NCBI GenBank assembly: GCA_947501805.1
Contig: CANMXJ010000006.1
Location: 62,001 to 126,000 of the forward strand
Origin: an uncultured Sulfitobacter sp.
GTDB taxonomy: Bacteria > Pseudomonadota > Alphaproteobacteria > Rhodobacterales > Rhodobacteraceae
Direction: 5' to 3'
DNA length: 64,000 bases
Part shown: piece by piece, positions 43,923 through 51,969 of the stretch
Position numbering within the stretch: the stretch's first letter is position 1
Layout: the number at the start of each line of letters is the position of its first letter
Notes under the pieces: model-generated
Seen by the model: only the letters and a program-made list of their open reading frames with translations
Told to the model about the DNA's origin: nothing
Databases searched by the model: none
Program-made: the position numbers and the translations under genes

Positions 43923-44429
43923 ATGAACATCGACAAAAAGATCGCCGACGATCTTGTCGCCAATGATGTCTCATTTGTCACCACCGTCCCCTGCAAACAG
44001 CTGGCCGGTGTGATCGAAGAGATGGAGAACCGCGAAGAGATTTTTCACATTCCCTCCAACAAGGAAGACGAGGGCATGGGGCTATGTGCCGGTGCTTTCA
44101 TGGGTGGCAAGCGTCCTGCGATCATCATGCAGAACACTGCGATTGGTGTCACGATCAACACGCTGGCGACGCTGACGCAGTATTACCGCATGCCGCTGCC
44201 GATGATCATCAGCTACCGGGGTGAGTTGCGCGAGCCAGTGGCCTGTCAGGTCGAAATGGCGGTGCATACCAAAGCGCTGCTGGCGCAATTGAACATCCCG
44301 ACCTACCACTTCCATTGGCAAAAGGATGTCGAGGAATTCGACAACATACTGAAATACACCTTCATGTGCAATAAACCTGTCGCGATCCTGACGGACGCGA
44401 ACTTCTGGGGAGGCTACGGGGACCAATGA
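43923..44429 (+). CDS. comD: Sulfopyruvate decarboxylase, alpha subunit (ComD)
   Basis: 168 residues corresponding to the N-terminal half of a thiamine-diphosphate decarboxylase: FVTTVPCKQLAGVIEEME, then the glutamate-bearing IPSNKEDEGMGLCAGAFMGG and PAIIMQNTAIGVTINTLATL. With ComE it forms sulfopyruvate decarboxylase, giving sulfoacetaldehyde and CO2. Separate alpha and beta genes are normal for ComDE; phosphonopyruvate decarboxylase is the related alternative, less likely beside the hps genes. It overlaps comE by four bases. Confidence 0.88.
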   Translation: MNIDKKIADDLVANDVSFVTTVPCKQLAGVIEEMENREEIFHIPSNKEDEGMGLCAGAFMGGKRPAIIMQNTAIGVTINTLATLTQYYRMPLPMIISYRGELREPVACQVEMAVHTKALLAQLNIPTYHFHWQKDVEEFDNILKYTFMCNKPVAILTDANFWGGYGDQ

Positions 44430-44980
44430 TCCGTTCAGAAATCTTGAAAGAAATCGCACCGATCATCCGTGATCATCTTGTGGTCTGCAATATCGGTCTG
44501 CCCAGCCAAGAGCTGCACATGATCGACGACCAGCCTACCAACTTTTATATGCTTGGCACCATGGGTCTCGCGTCCTCCATCGGCTTTGGTCTCGCGCTTG
44601 CGCAGGACAAACCCGTCATCTCCATCGACGGTGATGGCTCCGTTCTGACTAACCTCGGTACGCTGCCTACCATCGCGAACAATGCGACTGGAAACTACAC
44701 GCTTTTGATCATCGATAACGGGTCTTATGGTTCCACCGGGGATCAGCCGACATACGCGGGCAAGAAGACGTCGTTGACGGCTGTAGCTAAAGCCTGTGGT
44801 TGTGACACTGTCATTGAGGTGCCGGACAAGGACCTTGGCCCTGTGCTTCAATCGGCCATCGACAGTGACGAGATGACCGTCATCGTGTGCAAATGTGACA
44901 GTGGCAACATCAAGCTACCGGTGATCACAATGGACCCGGTTGTTATTCGTCACCGCTTCATGGAAGCTGTGAAGGCCTAA
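44426..44980 (+). CDS. comE: Sulfopyruvate decarboxylase, beta subunit (ComE)
   Basis: 184 residues, the thiamine-diphosphate-binding half. The cofactor motif is in VISIDGDGSVLTNLGTL, ending with the NGSYGSTG segment, which binds magnesium and diphosphate. The early MLGTMGLASSIGFGLALAQ is typical. The gene stops directly against the next start (44981), so the FMN-dependent enzyme that follows is in the same transcript. Confidence 0.88.
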   Translation: MIRSEILKEIAPIIRDHLVVCNIGLPSQELHMIDDQPTNFYMLGTMGLASSIGFGLALAQDKPVISIDGDGSVLTNLGTLPTIANNATGNYTLLIIDNGSYGSTGDQPTYAGKKTSLTAVAKACGCDTVIEVPDKDLGPVLQSAIDSDEMTVIVCKCDSGNIKLPVITMDPVVIRHRFMEAVKA

Positions 44981-46084
44981 ATGAACGCGAACGCCATCCA
45001 CTCTGCGGCAGACGCACGGCGGCTTGCCCGCCGTCGCCTGCCGTGGATGGTGTTTGACTATATTGACGGTGCTGCGGGTGCCGAAAATGGTACCATACGT
45101 AATCGTACGGCTCTTGACGCAATGACATTGCGCCCTCGTATCCTGCGCGATGTAAGCGGACGATCTTTGGCGACAACACTATTCGGGGTGCCTGCTTACC
45201 GCCCATTTGGCATTGCCCCGATGGGAATGTGCAATCTCTCTGCCCCCGGTGCCGATCTGATGCTGGCGCGGCTCGCGGCCAAGCATAAAGTGCCGCATGG
45301 GGTTTCGACCGTTGCCTCGACTGCCATGGAAAAGATTATCGAGGTGGCGCAGGGTCACGCGTGGTTCCAGATCTATTTTAGTGGTGATGGAAGCGGGACT
45401 TTCAAGTTGATCGAACGGGCGCGACAAGCGGGATATGAAACGCTGGTTTTGACCGCCGATGTGCCGGAGGTTGGACGGCGACCTCGTGAGTTGCGTCATG
45501 GTTTCAAGATGCCGTTTAAGATCGGGCCAAAGCAATTTGTCGACTTTGCGCTGCACCCCCGCTGGTCTTTTGGTTCGTTGCTGAAAGGCAAGCCGCGGAT
45601 GGCGAATTTCGACTTGCCCGGTTATTCGTTTGATCGCACGGAAAGCCGTGCCCGTGCGGATTGGGACACCCTTGTCAGAATGCGCGACGCCTGGCCCGGC
45701 AAACTGGTGGTAAAAGGCGTGCTCGACCCCGAGGATGCCGTCATGCTCAAGGCTAAGGGTGTCGATGCGATACAGGTTTCAAGCCACGGTGCGCGCCAAT
45801 TGGAAAGCAGTCCGTCGCCGTTTGTAATGTTGCCTCTGATACGAGACGCAGTTGGGCCCGACTTCCCGTTGTTTTTTGACAGCGGATTACGGTCCGGTGA
45901 AGATGCCCTCAAAACGCTGTTGTCAGGTGCGGATTTTGCATTTTTTGGCCGAATCCTGCAGTTTGCAATTGCAGCTGGCGGAGAGGCAGGACTTAACCGG
46001 ATGTGGGATGTATTGAGCGACGAGATCAGCATCGCCATGGCGCAAACAGGCATGCGAACGTTGTCTGATGGCAGTAGTGAATGA
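44981..46084 (+). CDS. FMN-dependent alpha-hydroxyacid dehydrogenase, candidate sulfolactate dehydrogenase
   Basis: 367 residues of the lactate oxidase / LldD / glycolate oxidase family. Visible are PWMVFDYIDGAAG, PFGIAPMGMCNL, the catalytic-face LVLTADVPEVGRRPREL, KGVLDPEDA, IQVSSHGARQLESS with the catalytic His, and FFDSGLRSGEDALK for FMN phosphate. The usual SNHGGRQLD reads SSHGARQLE. As the only oxidoreductase in the operon that fits the missing step, it should oxidise sulfolactate to sulfopyruvate, the ComDE substrate; known sulfolactate dehydrogenases belong to other families, so this is inference. It is the last intact gene before the accessory region. Confidence 0.82.
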   Translation: MNANAIHSAADARRLARRRLPWMVFDYIDGAAGAENGTIRNRTALDAMTLRPRILRDVSGRSLATTLFGVPAYRPFGIAPMGMCNLSAPGADLMLARLAAKHKVPHGVSTVASTAMEKIIEVAQGHAWFQIYFSGDGSGTFKLIERARQAGYETLVLTADVPEVGRRPRELRHGFKMPFKIGPKQFVDFALHPRWSFGSLLKGKPRMANFDLPGYSFDRTESRARADWDTLVRMRDAWPGKLVVKGVLDPEDAVMLKAKGVDAIQVSSHGARQLESSPSPFVMLPLIRDAVGPDFPLFFDSGLRSGEDALKTLLSGADFAFFGRILQFAIAAGGEAGLNRMWDVLSDEISIAMAQTGMRTLSDGSSE

Positions 46085-46330
46085 CCCTCCAAAACAAAGG
46101 GGACTACTTCCAATTCGGGTTCAAACCTTTCCGCAGGCAGGTCGGTGTTATTGCCTGATCTGGCACCAGACGCATTCTCATTGTCGTCAAGAGTCAAAGC
46201 TGTCATCAAATCCATCGGGTCGGTAAAACCCAAGCCGGGATCAGGAATTTTTGCATTTGGATCATCGTTCTCGATTGTGGCTTGGCTGGCAAGGCCTTGT
46301 TCAACAGGCTCCACGTTCCCACCTTGCTAA

Positions 46331-46447
46331 ATCGCGTCATTTTTGTACATGACAAGGTCAAAGTCGACACGGCTGACTTCGGTGCCGTCCGGCTCCACTG
46401 GCATGGGTTTCCCTTCGAGGCCGTTGCGCTTGTGCAAGCCTAGAACT
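46331..46447 (-). pseudogene. Possible remnant of a minus-strand gene
   Basis: About 38 codons open between two stops translate to a protein-like stretch (GKPMPVEPDGTEVSRVDFD, then VMYKNDAI and a stop). There is no start codon with a ribosome site. A second acidic open stretch follows after the stop, toward 46085. It could be the C-terminal end of a lost gene; chance cannot be excluded. Confidence 0.25.
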
Positions 46448-46788
46448 CAAGGTCAGTACCACTAGACAGCCAGAGCAGGTCGAAATTCCGCGAACAGAGC
46501 AAAAATGCATGATTGGTGTGGTTTCTTACCGCGAGCTTCAGTTCAAGCCTGTGTTCAGTGCAAAACTATTCTCGATGTCATGACAAACTGCATTCCGTCA
46601 AATCGCGTAACCGGCAGGCGCGCCTATGTTTCAAAGCAGGATTGAATGCTCTTGGTAGAATCCGGTGTTCTCGTGCGCTTCTGTTTCAGGGAACGCAGTT
46701 TTCCTCATCGGGTCTTTTTATGCTTTGGGCAATTGATGAAGAACCACGCATAGTGCAAACACGCCGCTCGCCCGCAACTGCCTGTGAA

Positions 46789-46806
46789 TAAACTGGACCC
46801 AGTTTA
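46789..46806. repeat. Perfect 18-base palindrome
   Basis: TAAACTGG and CCAGTTTA face each other across AC. It lies 290 bases before the RepC-like gene and could be a protein-binding site or an element end; nothing specific is known. Confidence 0.6.
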
Positions 46807-46872
46807 AGGTCTTGGTGACCCCGGCAGAACTCCGAGAATCGAAGAAAAATCAAACGAAATCAACGAAGCTTC

Positions 46873-46946
46873 TGGGACACACATGGCCTTTGGGGGTCTT
46901 TAGAAAACAATAGGTTATACGCCGAAATGGGACACACATTGTGTCC
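46873..46946. repeat. Direct repeats of TGGGACACACAT and an overlapping inverted repeat upstream of the RepC-like gene
   Basis: TGGGACACACAT occurs at 46873-46884 and 46928-46939, 55 bases apart. The second copy is part of GGACACA-CAT-TGTGTCC (46930-46946), a perfect inverted repeat. A further hairpin, ATCCCGG/CCGGGAT, follows at about 46961-46995. Repeats of this kind before a replication initiator gene are common at plasmid origins, so this may be an origin or operator. Confidence 0.5.
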
Positions 46947-47096
46947 ACCCCGAAAGAAAAATCCCGGCTCGGCGGCAACCGAAACCGGGATCAAATCCAA
47001 AATAAAAGCTTCCAGCTTTCGCCGTGACAATACCCCAAGAACCGCCGTTAAGGCAACCGGCATTCAAGACGGCCATTGGCTGTCAGGCGGTGCGTT

Positions 47097-48185
47097 ATGA
47101 GTGTACGGCTAACGCACAGTGGATTGCCTACAGACATCACACCTTATCAACTGAAGCGATTTCTCAAACGAGCCAGAGTTTCGCTCGGCTTGTCAAAAGG
47201 TGCCATAGAATATCTCGTTTTCGCTATCGACAACTGCCAGAAGTCAGATTTCCTTCAAGGTAGGATTTGTGCCATCTGGCATTCGCTGGAACGGCTTTCT
47301 CAGATCTTTGGGTTATCGAAACGGCAGGTTGGGCGGATCGAGGCTGAGCTTGTTGACGCGGGCTTAATCCGCCGCACCTACCCGGAACGCAAGAGTCGCT
47401 TTGGCGACAGAGTAGATGGTGTCATCAAGCGCGCAGCGGGTATCAACCTCGCCCCACTGATCGAACAGGCGGACTATGTTCGTTCGCTGGTCAGTCGCCG
47501 GATGCAGTCCGACGAAGACCACAAACGCTTGCGTGAGAAAATTCAGGGCTTGTTCCGACAAATCAGGGAGCTGGGCAATACTGACGCTGATGAGGCCGCG
47601 ACCACCATCCTGCCGCGTCGTCGGCCAACAGAACTCACCAACATCACCAGAATGCAGGAGGTTGCCGAAGCGCTTGAGGCCGTGCTTTCCGATTTTTCTT
47701 CGGATTGCGGTCAGCCAGAGATGGCCGTCGGGTCAGACGAAAATGTCCGACTCAATACGAACAAAGAAAAGAAAACCAAAACTCGTATGGCTGAGAAGCC
47801 GATTGACGGGAGCCGCTTGAACACCAGCCCAACTCACGCACGGCTGCTGGCTGGACCACAGTTGGCCGAGTACATTGATCTGTATGCCTGCGGTGGTCCG
47901 CCCGACTGGCAAGCGATCACAAGGGCTGCACATGACCGAGCTTATGAGCTCGGTGTTTCCAGCCAGTTTTGGCGAGAGAGATGCATTCAGATTGGCGAGG
48001 CAAGGACCGCGCTTTGCCTGATTGTGGCAGATCGAAATTCGCAAAGGACTGGCCCCTTTGGCAGAAATAACGCAGCCGCTTCTTTTGCAGGGCTGGCCCG
48101 AAAAGAAAGCAGACACCTAGCCATTCTGGACAGTTTGATCGGAGAGTTGACAAACGCCTTGGTCAAGTCAGGCAGCAACCCATGA
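47097..48185 (+). CDS. RepC-like replication initiation protein
   Basis: 362 residues. The N-terminal half (residues ~15-140) reads like the winged-helix region of RepC: LTHSGLPTDITPYQLKRFLK, IWHSLERLSQIFGLSKRQVG, then IEAELVDAGLIRR and INLAPLIEQADYVRSL. That pattern (a helix-turn-helix, GLIRR, then the phrase ending L.PLI) is typical of replication proteins of alphaproteobacterial plasmids. The second half is unlike RepC and unrecognised. No RepA/RepB partition genes precede it. The start at ATG 47097 is chosen over the GTG at 47076. With the mob block downstream it suggests a plasmid-derived unit. Confidence 0.6.
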   Translation: MSVRLTHSGLPTDITPYQLKRFLKRARVSLGLSKGAIEYLVFAIDNCQKSDFLQGRICAIWHSLERLSQIFGLSKRQVGRIEAELVDAGLIRRTYPERKSRFGDRVDGVIKRAAGINLAPLIEQADYVRSLVSRRMQSDEDHKRLREKIQGLFRQIRELGNTDADEAATTILPRRRPTELTNITRMQEVAEALEAVLSDFSSDCGQPEMAVGSDENVRLNTNKEKKTKTRMAEKPIDGSRLNTSPTHARLLAGPQLAEYIDLYACGGPPDWQAITRAAHDRAYELGVSSQFWRERCIQIGEARTALCLIVADRNSQRTGPFGRNNAAASFAGLARKESRHLAILDSLIGELTNALVKSGSNP

Positions 48186-48320
48186 ATTGTCTTCCTGTGC
48201 CCCAAAAGGAGAGAGAGCAAGGTTACGCACGTAGCTACGCGACATGCACCTTGGAAGGGACTGGGCAAGCCCTTTCCCCTTCACCCCAAACCCACGCGCA
48301 AAGCGCGTCAGGAGGCTGTC
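48186..48320. other. Candidate origin of transfer (oriT) upstream of the mob genes
   Basis: The 135 bases before mobC contain several inverted repeats close together: GTAGCTAC near 48231, GGGCAAGCCC near 48263, and ACGCGC-AAA-GCGCGT at 48294-48308. Mobilization operons of this class keep oriT just upstream of the accessory gene. No nick site can be recognised with certainty. A GGAGG at 48311 serves mobC. Confidence 0.4.
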
Positions 48321-48677
48321 ATGAGCAGGAGTAAGCTGAAGCCGCGTGCCGTCCGCAAGCTGGTCCTAAGAGTTCGCTGCTCAGAGGAAGAACGTGCGAC
48401 ATGGTTGAGGAAGGCTCAGGCCCAAGAGCGGTCTTTATCCGACTACGCTCGCCACGTTCTATCAGCGGAACCAATGCACCGGCGGGCGCGACCTCCGGCG
48501 ATTGATCCCGTGTTGCTGGCAGCGGTCGGGCGCGCGGGTAACAATCTGAACCAGATCGCACGCGCCATGCACACAGACCGTAAGGCTGGGCGGCACATCG
48601 ATTTGATCGCCGTCTACACGTTGTTGATGGCAGTGGATCGCGAGCTTGCTGAGATCGTGGCGGAGCATTCCCGATGA
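48321..48677 (+). CDS. mobC: MobC-like relaxosome accessory protein
   Basis: 118 residues. A basic N-terminus (RSKLKPRAVRKLVLRVRCSE) forms a ribbon-helix-helix-like DNA-binding segment: EERATWLRKAQAQERSLSDY, then ARHVLSAEP. The C-terminal part has AAVGRAGNNLNQIARAMH, the phrase shared by MobC/MbeC accessory proteins, which help the relaxase open oriT. A GGAGG lies five bases before the ATG. Its stop overlaps the relaxase start by four bases. Confidence 0.85.
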   Translation: MSRSKLKPRAVRKLVLRVRCSEEERATWLRKAQAQERSLSDYARHVLSAEPMHRRARPPAIDPVLLAAVGRAGNNLNQIARAMHTDRKAGRHIDLIAVYTLLMAVDRELAEIVAEHSR

Positions 48678-50365
48678 TGGTTCGCTTCTTCACGCATGGC
48701 GACGGCTCAGGGCGGGCAGCGGTCGAGTACCTCCTGGCCAAGGAGGTGGCCGCCTATACGGAAGACCGGACGCGCATCCCTGGCAAGACCGTCCGGCGAG
48801 ATGTGGCCCCAGAAGTCCTGTCCGGCGATCCCGATCTGACGTGCCACCTGATCGACAACAACACGCGCAAATGGCGCTACACATCAGGCGTCGTGGCGTT
48901 CCATGCTGAGGACAATCCATCACAAGCAGAACAAGTCAGTGTGATGCGGGATTTTGAAAAAACCGCGTTCGCAGGGCTCGAAGCCGACCAAGCGAATATC
49001 CTGTGGGTTCGTCACCAGCACATGGACAATGTTGAATTGCACTTCCTGATTCCGCGCGTCGAGCTCTATGGTGACCGGTCGTTCAATCCTGCGCCTCCTG
49101 GGTCAGAGCGGTTCTACAATGCCTTTCGCGATTACTGGAACGCCCGCGAAGGATGGGTCAGCCCCGAAGAGCCGGCGAGAAAGCGGATGGTCAAACCCGT
49201 TTTCGATCTGGGCGACCGAAAAAGCATCAAAGAAACCATCCAAATCCTGATGCTTCAGAAGATCGAGGCTGGCGAAGTCCGAAATCACACAGACGTTCGC
49301 GCACTTCTCGGCAAACTGGATGGCCTCGAATTCAAACCGTTGACCGAGAAGCAGCTTGAGAAGCGCCGCAAGACCGATGCCGAAGAAGCGAAAGGCGGCA
49401 AGCCGCGCCGCCGTTACACTCGCCTCACGATGCGAGTTGCCGGAACCTCGGACAGCCAAAGCACATTCAGATTAGAGGATCGCATTTTCCATGAAACCTG
49501 GACCGCAGATGAATACTTTGCTGCAAAGCCTGCAAGCAAAGGTGGAGATCCAAAGCCACGCCACCGAAGAGCAGACCCAGCAGATGTTGAACGGCTTCGA
49601 GCAGCGCTTGTCACAAGTGTTGAACGCCGCGCAGCGAAAAATCGAGAGCGATATGGGCGACCTCGAAAAACTAAGCAGCTCGATCAACAACCGGACGGCC
49701 CATCAGATCGAGGTTCAGGCCAGTGCCATCTGGGAAGCGACAATAGCGCTGGAGGAGAGCCGCAAGGAATGGCGCACGGTGACCTGGAAGACGATGCTGC
49801 CAACCTATCTAGCGGGGGTCTTTCTGACCTTCTGGGTGCTCTTGATGGCGGTTCAACTGACCTTTCCGGAGAGACCACCAGCGGTAGAAACACAGGGATT
49901 GGCAACATTCGGTCTCGAAGGGACGCGCGTAACGCGTGGCCTTGGCGGCTTGGGCCGAGTGGTGAACCTGCCGCGCGGCGTCGAACTCGCCGATTGCCCC
50001 ATGCCCAATCTGAGCGGCGGCGAAGTCTGTATCGAAACATCAGCAACGAGGTAAGTTATGTCACATCATCAATTGACGCCCTTCGAGACAGCATTGTTGC
50101 GCGCTGTCGAAGATCTGAACGCAACCTTCGAAGCTGGTTTGAAGAGCGCGAGCGCCTCACCAAGGGAATTCGAGAATTTACATATCGAATTCAGGCGGTT
50201 CACGGACGGTTTGGAAGCACGTTTAAACGACTTGGAGAAGCAACAACAAGAATTGCGTTGGCTATTCGAGACTGGTTAGGTCAACGCTTAACAACGAAGA
50301 GCGAGCTGCGTTCTGAACCAGATCGTAGCGATTCAATCCCCTTGTCATCTAGTCCCAACCTTTAG
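48674..50365 (+). CDS. mobA: Relaxase/mobilization nuclease (MobA/MbeA-like)
   Basis: 563 residues. The N-terminal nuclease domain shows MVRFFTHGDGSGRAAVEYLL and a histidine- and glutamate-bearing motif, LWVRHQHMDNVELHFLIPR, near residue 119. This matches relaxases of the ColE1/MOBP-HEN kind, which nick oriT and stay covalently bound to the strand. The second half is basic and low in complexity. Two further genes (49491-50054 and 50058-50279) lie wholly inside its 3' half in another frame, as mbeB and mbeD do inside mbeA of ColE1. Continuous frame to 50365 suggests it is functional. Confidence 0.85.
   Translation: MMVRFFTHGDGSGRAAVEYLLAKEVAAYTEDRTRIPGKTVRRDVAPEVLSGDPDLTCHLIDNNTRKWRYTSGVVAFHAEDNPSQAEQVSVMRDFEKTAFAGLEADQANILWVRHQHMDNVELHFLIPRVELYGDRSFNPAPPGSERFYNAFRDYWNAREGWVSPEEPARKRMVKPVFDLGDRKSIKETIQILMLQKIEAGEVRNHTDVRALLGKLDGLEFKPLTEKQLEKRRKTDAEEAKGGKPRRRYTRLTMRVAGTSDSQSTFRLEDRIFHETWTADEYFAAKPASKGGDPKPRHRRADPADVERLRAALVTSVERRAAKNRERYGRPRKTKQLDQQPDGPSDRGSGQCHLGSDNSAGGEPQGMAHGDLEDDAANLSSGGLSDLLGALDGGSTDLSGETTSGRNTGIGNIRSRRDARNAWPWRLGPSGEPAARRRTRRLPHAQSERRRSLYRNISNEVSYVTSSIDALRDSIVARCRRSERNLRSWFEERERLTKGIREFTYRIQAVHGRFGSTFKRLGEATTRIALAIRDWLGQRLTTKSELRSEPDRSDSIPLSSSPNL
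49491..50054 (+). CDS. mobB: MobB-like membrane protein nested in the relaxase gene
   Basis: 187 residues, entirely inside the relaxase gene in a different frame. An N-terminal coiled-coil-like region (LLQSLQAKVEIQSHATEEQ and LNAAQRKIESDMGDLEKL) is followed by one membrane helix (TYLAGVFLTFWVLLMAVQL, ~residue 105-123) and a C-terminal tail. ColE1-type MbeB/MobB proteins have this position and layout and help relaxosome contact with the transfer channel. Codon and composition constraints of overlap may explain odd residues. The start may instead be the ATG at 49509. Confidence 0.7.
   Translation: MKPGPQMNTLLQSLQAKVEIQSHATEEQTQQMLNGFEQRLSQVLNAAQRKIESDMGDLEKLSSSINNRTAHQIEVQASAIWEATIALEESRKEWRTVTWKTMLPTYLAGVFLTFWVLLMAVQLTFPERPPAVETQGLATFGLEGTRVTRGLGGLGRVVNLPRGVELADCPMPNLSGGEVCIETSATR
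50058..50279 (+). CDS. mobD: MobD/MbeD-like small protein nested in the relaxase gene
   Basis: 73 residues in the same frame as mobB, three bases after its stop and still inside the relaxase gene. The sequence LTPFETALLRAVEDLNATFE, followed by coiled-coil NDLEKQQQELRWLF, resembles the MbeD/MobD entry-exclusion family of ColE1-like plasmids. A GAGG lies six bases before the ATG. Its order behind mobB reproduces mbeB-mbeD of ColE1. Confidence 0.68.
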   Translation: MSHHQLTPFETALLRAVEDLNATFEAGLKSASASPREFENLHIEFRRFTDGLEARLNDLEKQQQELRWLFETG

Positions 50366-50451
50366 AACAGAAGTGGCTCATGAGCGGGCGGAGGCCGCCT
50401 ACGTAGATGAAAAGACAACTGCTCACAACGTCGAGAGCTAAATGGCCTATT

Positions 50452-51969
50452 TCAATGAGCCTGATCCATGTAGTCGGCGAGATCAAAGTCAAACGGCAGA
50501 TGCCTGTTCAGTTGTTGAAAACGAGGAGTGAGCTGGCCCAGTAGCTCTGCACGTGCTGCGTCGCTGGTGCCCGAGAGAAGCCTATCCAAATGAACAGTAT
50601 AAATCCCTCGATCTCTGGCCTGGCCGACATTTCCTTCGACAAATATTTCATGCAATATTGTCAACGCCCCAAAATAACCAAACACGGCGTCTTCAAGATT
50701 GTTGAGTTCTCGACCGGACCGTCCAATTATGCCGAGTGCCGTCATCACACCGCGTTGGTCGTTCTCGCTAAGAAAGTACGGAAGTGCGGACTTGGCGGCA
50801 TACAATGCCTGTCCATATTCTTGTTGTCGAACCATAATGTTAGCCTGATTTTGTAGGCTGGCCGCAGTGCCAATTGGGCTATTAATCTCGCGCGCGATAG
50901 CCTCTGCCTCTTGTGCGGTTGCAAGCGCTTGTGACAGATCACCCAGGTTTCTTTCAGAGATTGAGATGCCGATAAGAGCGTTAAGGATTCCGCCTTTGTC
51001 ATCAGATTGACGCGCCAAAATCTCTTGCTCACGTCTAGTAGAAAGACCCAGCGTCCAATCACGCTTTGCCTCATAGGCCATTGCTATGTTTGCGATCGCT
51101 CTTACAAGCCGAAAGTCATCATTAAGTTCTTCGAAGATTTCGCTCGCCTGGATCAAGTCCCTTAGTCCTTGGTCGACATCACTGGTGAGAATCCGCGATG
51201 TACCTAATGAATGTAGTGCTCGACCTCGCACCGAAGGATCAATGGCCAAGTTACTTGAGATCTCATGTAAGATTTGTTCCCCTGCGGTAGGCTCGAACAT
51301 ATGAATGAGCGCAATGCCTTCGTGCAGCCGAAGTACTTCCGAAAAGTCGCGCTGCAAAGTTGTGCCCTCTCCTTGTTGTGCATTTCGCGCGAATTCTAAG
51401 GCATCTGCATAGCGTGTCCGCTGAATCCGAATTTCGTTCAGCAAAATTTGAAGTTCAGCGGCCTCTCTGCTTGTTCCTAACTCGCGGACCCCAAAAGGCC
51501 GGTTTTCGTTCAATTCAATCAAGACCTGAACGGAATCTTCGGTTTCCTGAAAATCACCTCCTCCGAAGAACTCTGCTTCAGCAGAAAACTTTGCGATTTG
51601 GAATTGGGCTTGAGCATCGAAGTTTTCAATCTCTTCAACTCTTTCCATTGAACGTATCGCTCTTTCATGTTCGCCTTCATCTGCCAATCGAGCGGCATAG
51701 TCGAAGTAAGTCTGACGAATGTACTCTCGATGGCTGTAGTCCAAGACACTTTTTCCCAGCTCCCAAACTGGAAGTATCGCGGCAAGGATCAGTGCTGGAA
51801 CACCAATATACTGGAGCGCTCCCTTGATCGCTCTGGTGACACTTGGCAACGCGCCCGTCTTAGGTTCTGGGTATGCCCTTAGCAGTGTTGTTGAGATGGT
51901 TCTCAGCGCTTTTTCGACTTCGTTTGGTTTGTCTTCTGCATTATCATCTATTTGTTCATTTTCGTTCAT
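50452..51969 (-). CDS. Membrane-anchored TPR-repeat protein of unknown function
   Basis: 505 residues. A cytoplasmic N-terminus is followed by one hydrophobic helix (ALQYIGVPALILAAILPVWEL, ~residues 52-72), then tetratricopeptide repeats over most of the rest, for example ARLADEGEHERAIRSMERVE, GGILNALIGISISERNLGDL and ANIMVRQQEYGQALYAAKSAL. The repeats resemble the scaffold or sensor parts of signalling proteins. DNA of this gene is visibly richer in A/T than its neighbours, suggesting recent gain. The start is taken at ATG 51969; a TTG at 51981 is possible. No enzyme domain is seen. Confidence 0.65.
   Translation of the reverse strand: MNENEQIDDNAEDKPNEVEKALRTISTTLLRAYPEPKTGALPSVTRAIKGALQYIGVPALILAAILPVWELGKSVLDYSHREYIRQTYFDYAARLADEGEHERAIRSMERVEEIENFDAQAQFQIAKFSAEAEFFGGGDFQETEDSVQVLIELNENRPFGVRELGTSREAAELQILLNEIRIQRTRYADALEFARNAQQGEGTTLQRDFSEVLRLHEGIALIHMFEPTAGEQILHEISSNLAIDPSVRGRALHSLGTSRILTSDVDQGLRDLIQASEIFEELNDDFRLVRAIANIAMAYEAKRDWTLGLSTRREQEILARQSDDKGGILNALIGISISERNLGDLSQALATAQEAEAIAREINSPIGTAASLQNQANIMVRQQEYGQALYAAKSALPYFLSENDQRGVMTALGIIGRSGRELNNLEDAVFGYFGALTILHEIFVEGNVGQARDRGIYTVHLDRLLSGTSDAARAELLGQLTPRFQQLNRHLPFDFDLADYMDQAH

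Larger units (their letters stand above)
46085..47096. other. One-kilobase region without an intact gene, junction to accessory DNA
   Basis: No complete gene is recognised. Two short minus-strand open stretches that end or begin at stops (about 46331-46447, whose translation contains KPMPVEPDGTEVSRVDFDL, and the acidic stretch next to it ending near 46085) could be remnants of a decayed gene, but no family is named. The right half (46789-46995) holds palindromes and direct repeats listed separately. It marks the change from metabolic operon to replication and mobilization genes. Confidence 0.5.

Noticed and set aside
45622-46314. 230-codon minus-strand frame behind the hydroxyacid dehydrogenase
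   Set aside because: Most of it is antisense to a well conserved flavoenzyme. Only the part beyond 46085 might be a gene remnant, noted at low confidence.
46085-47096. Search for an insertion sequence at the junction
   Set aside because: No transposase-like frame is present, and the palindromes do not form matching ends of an element.
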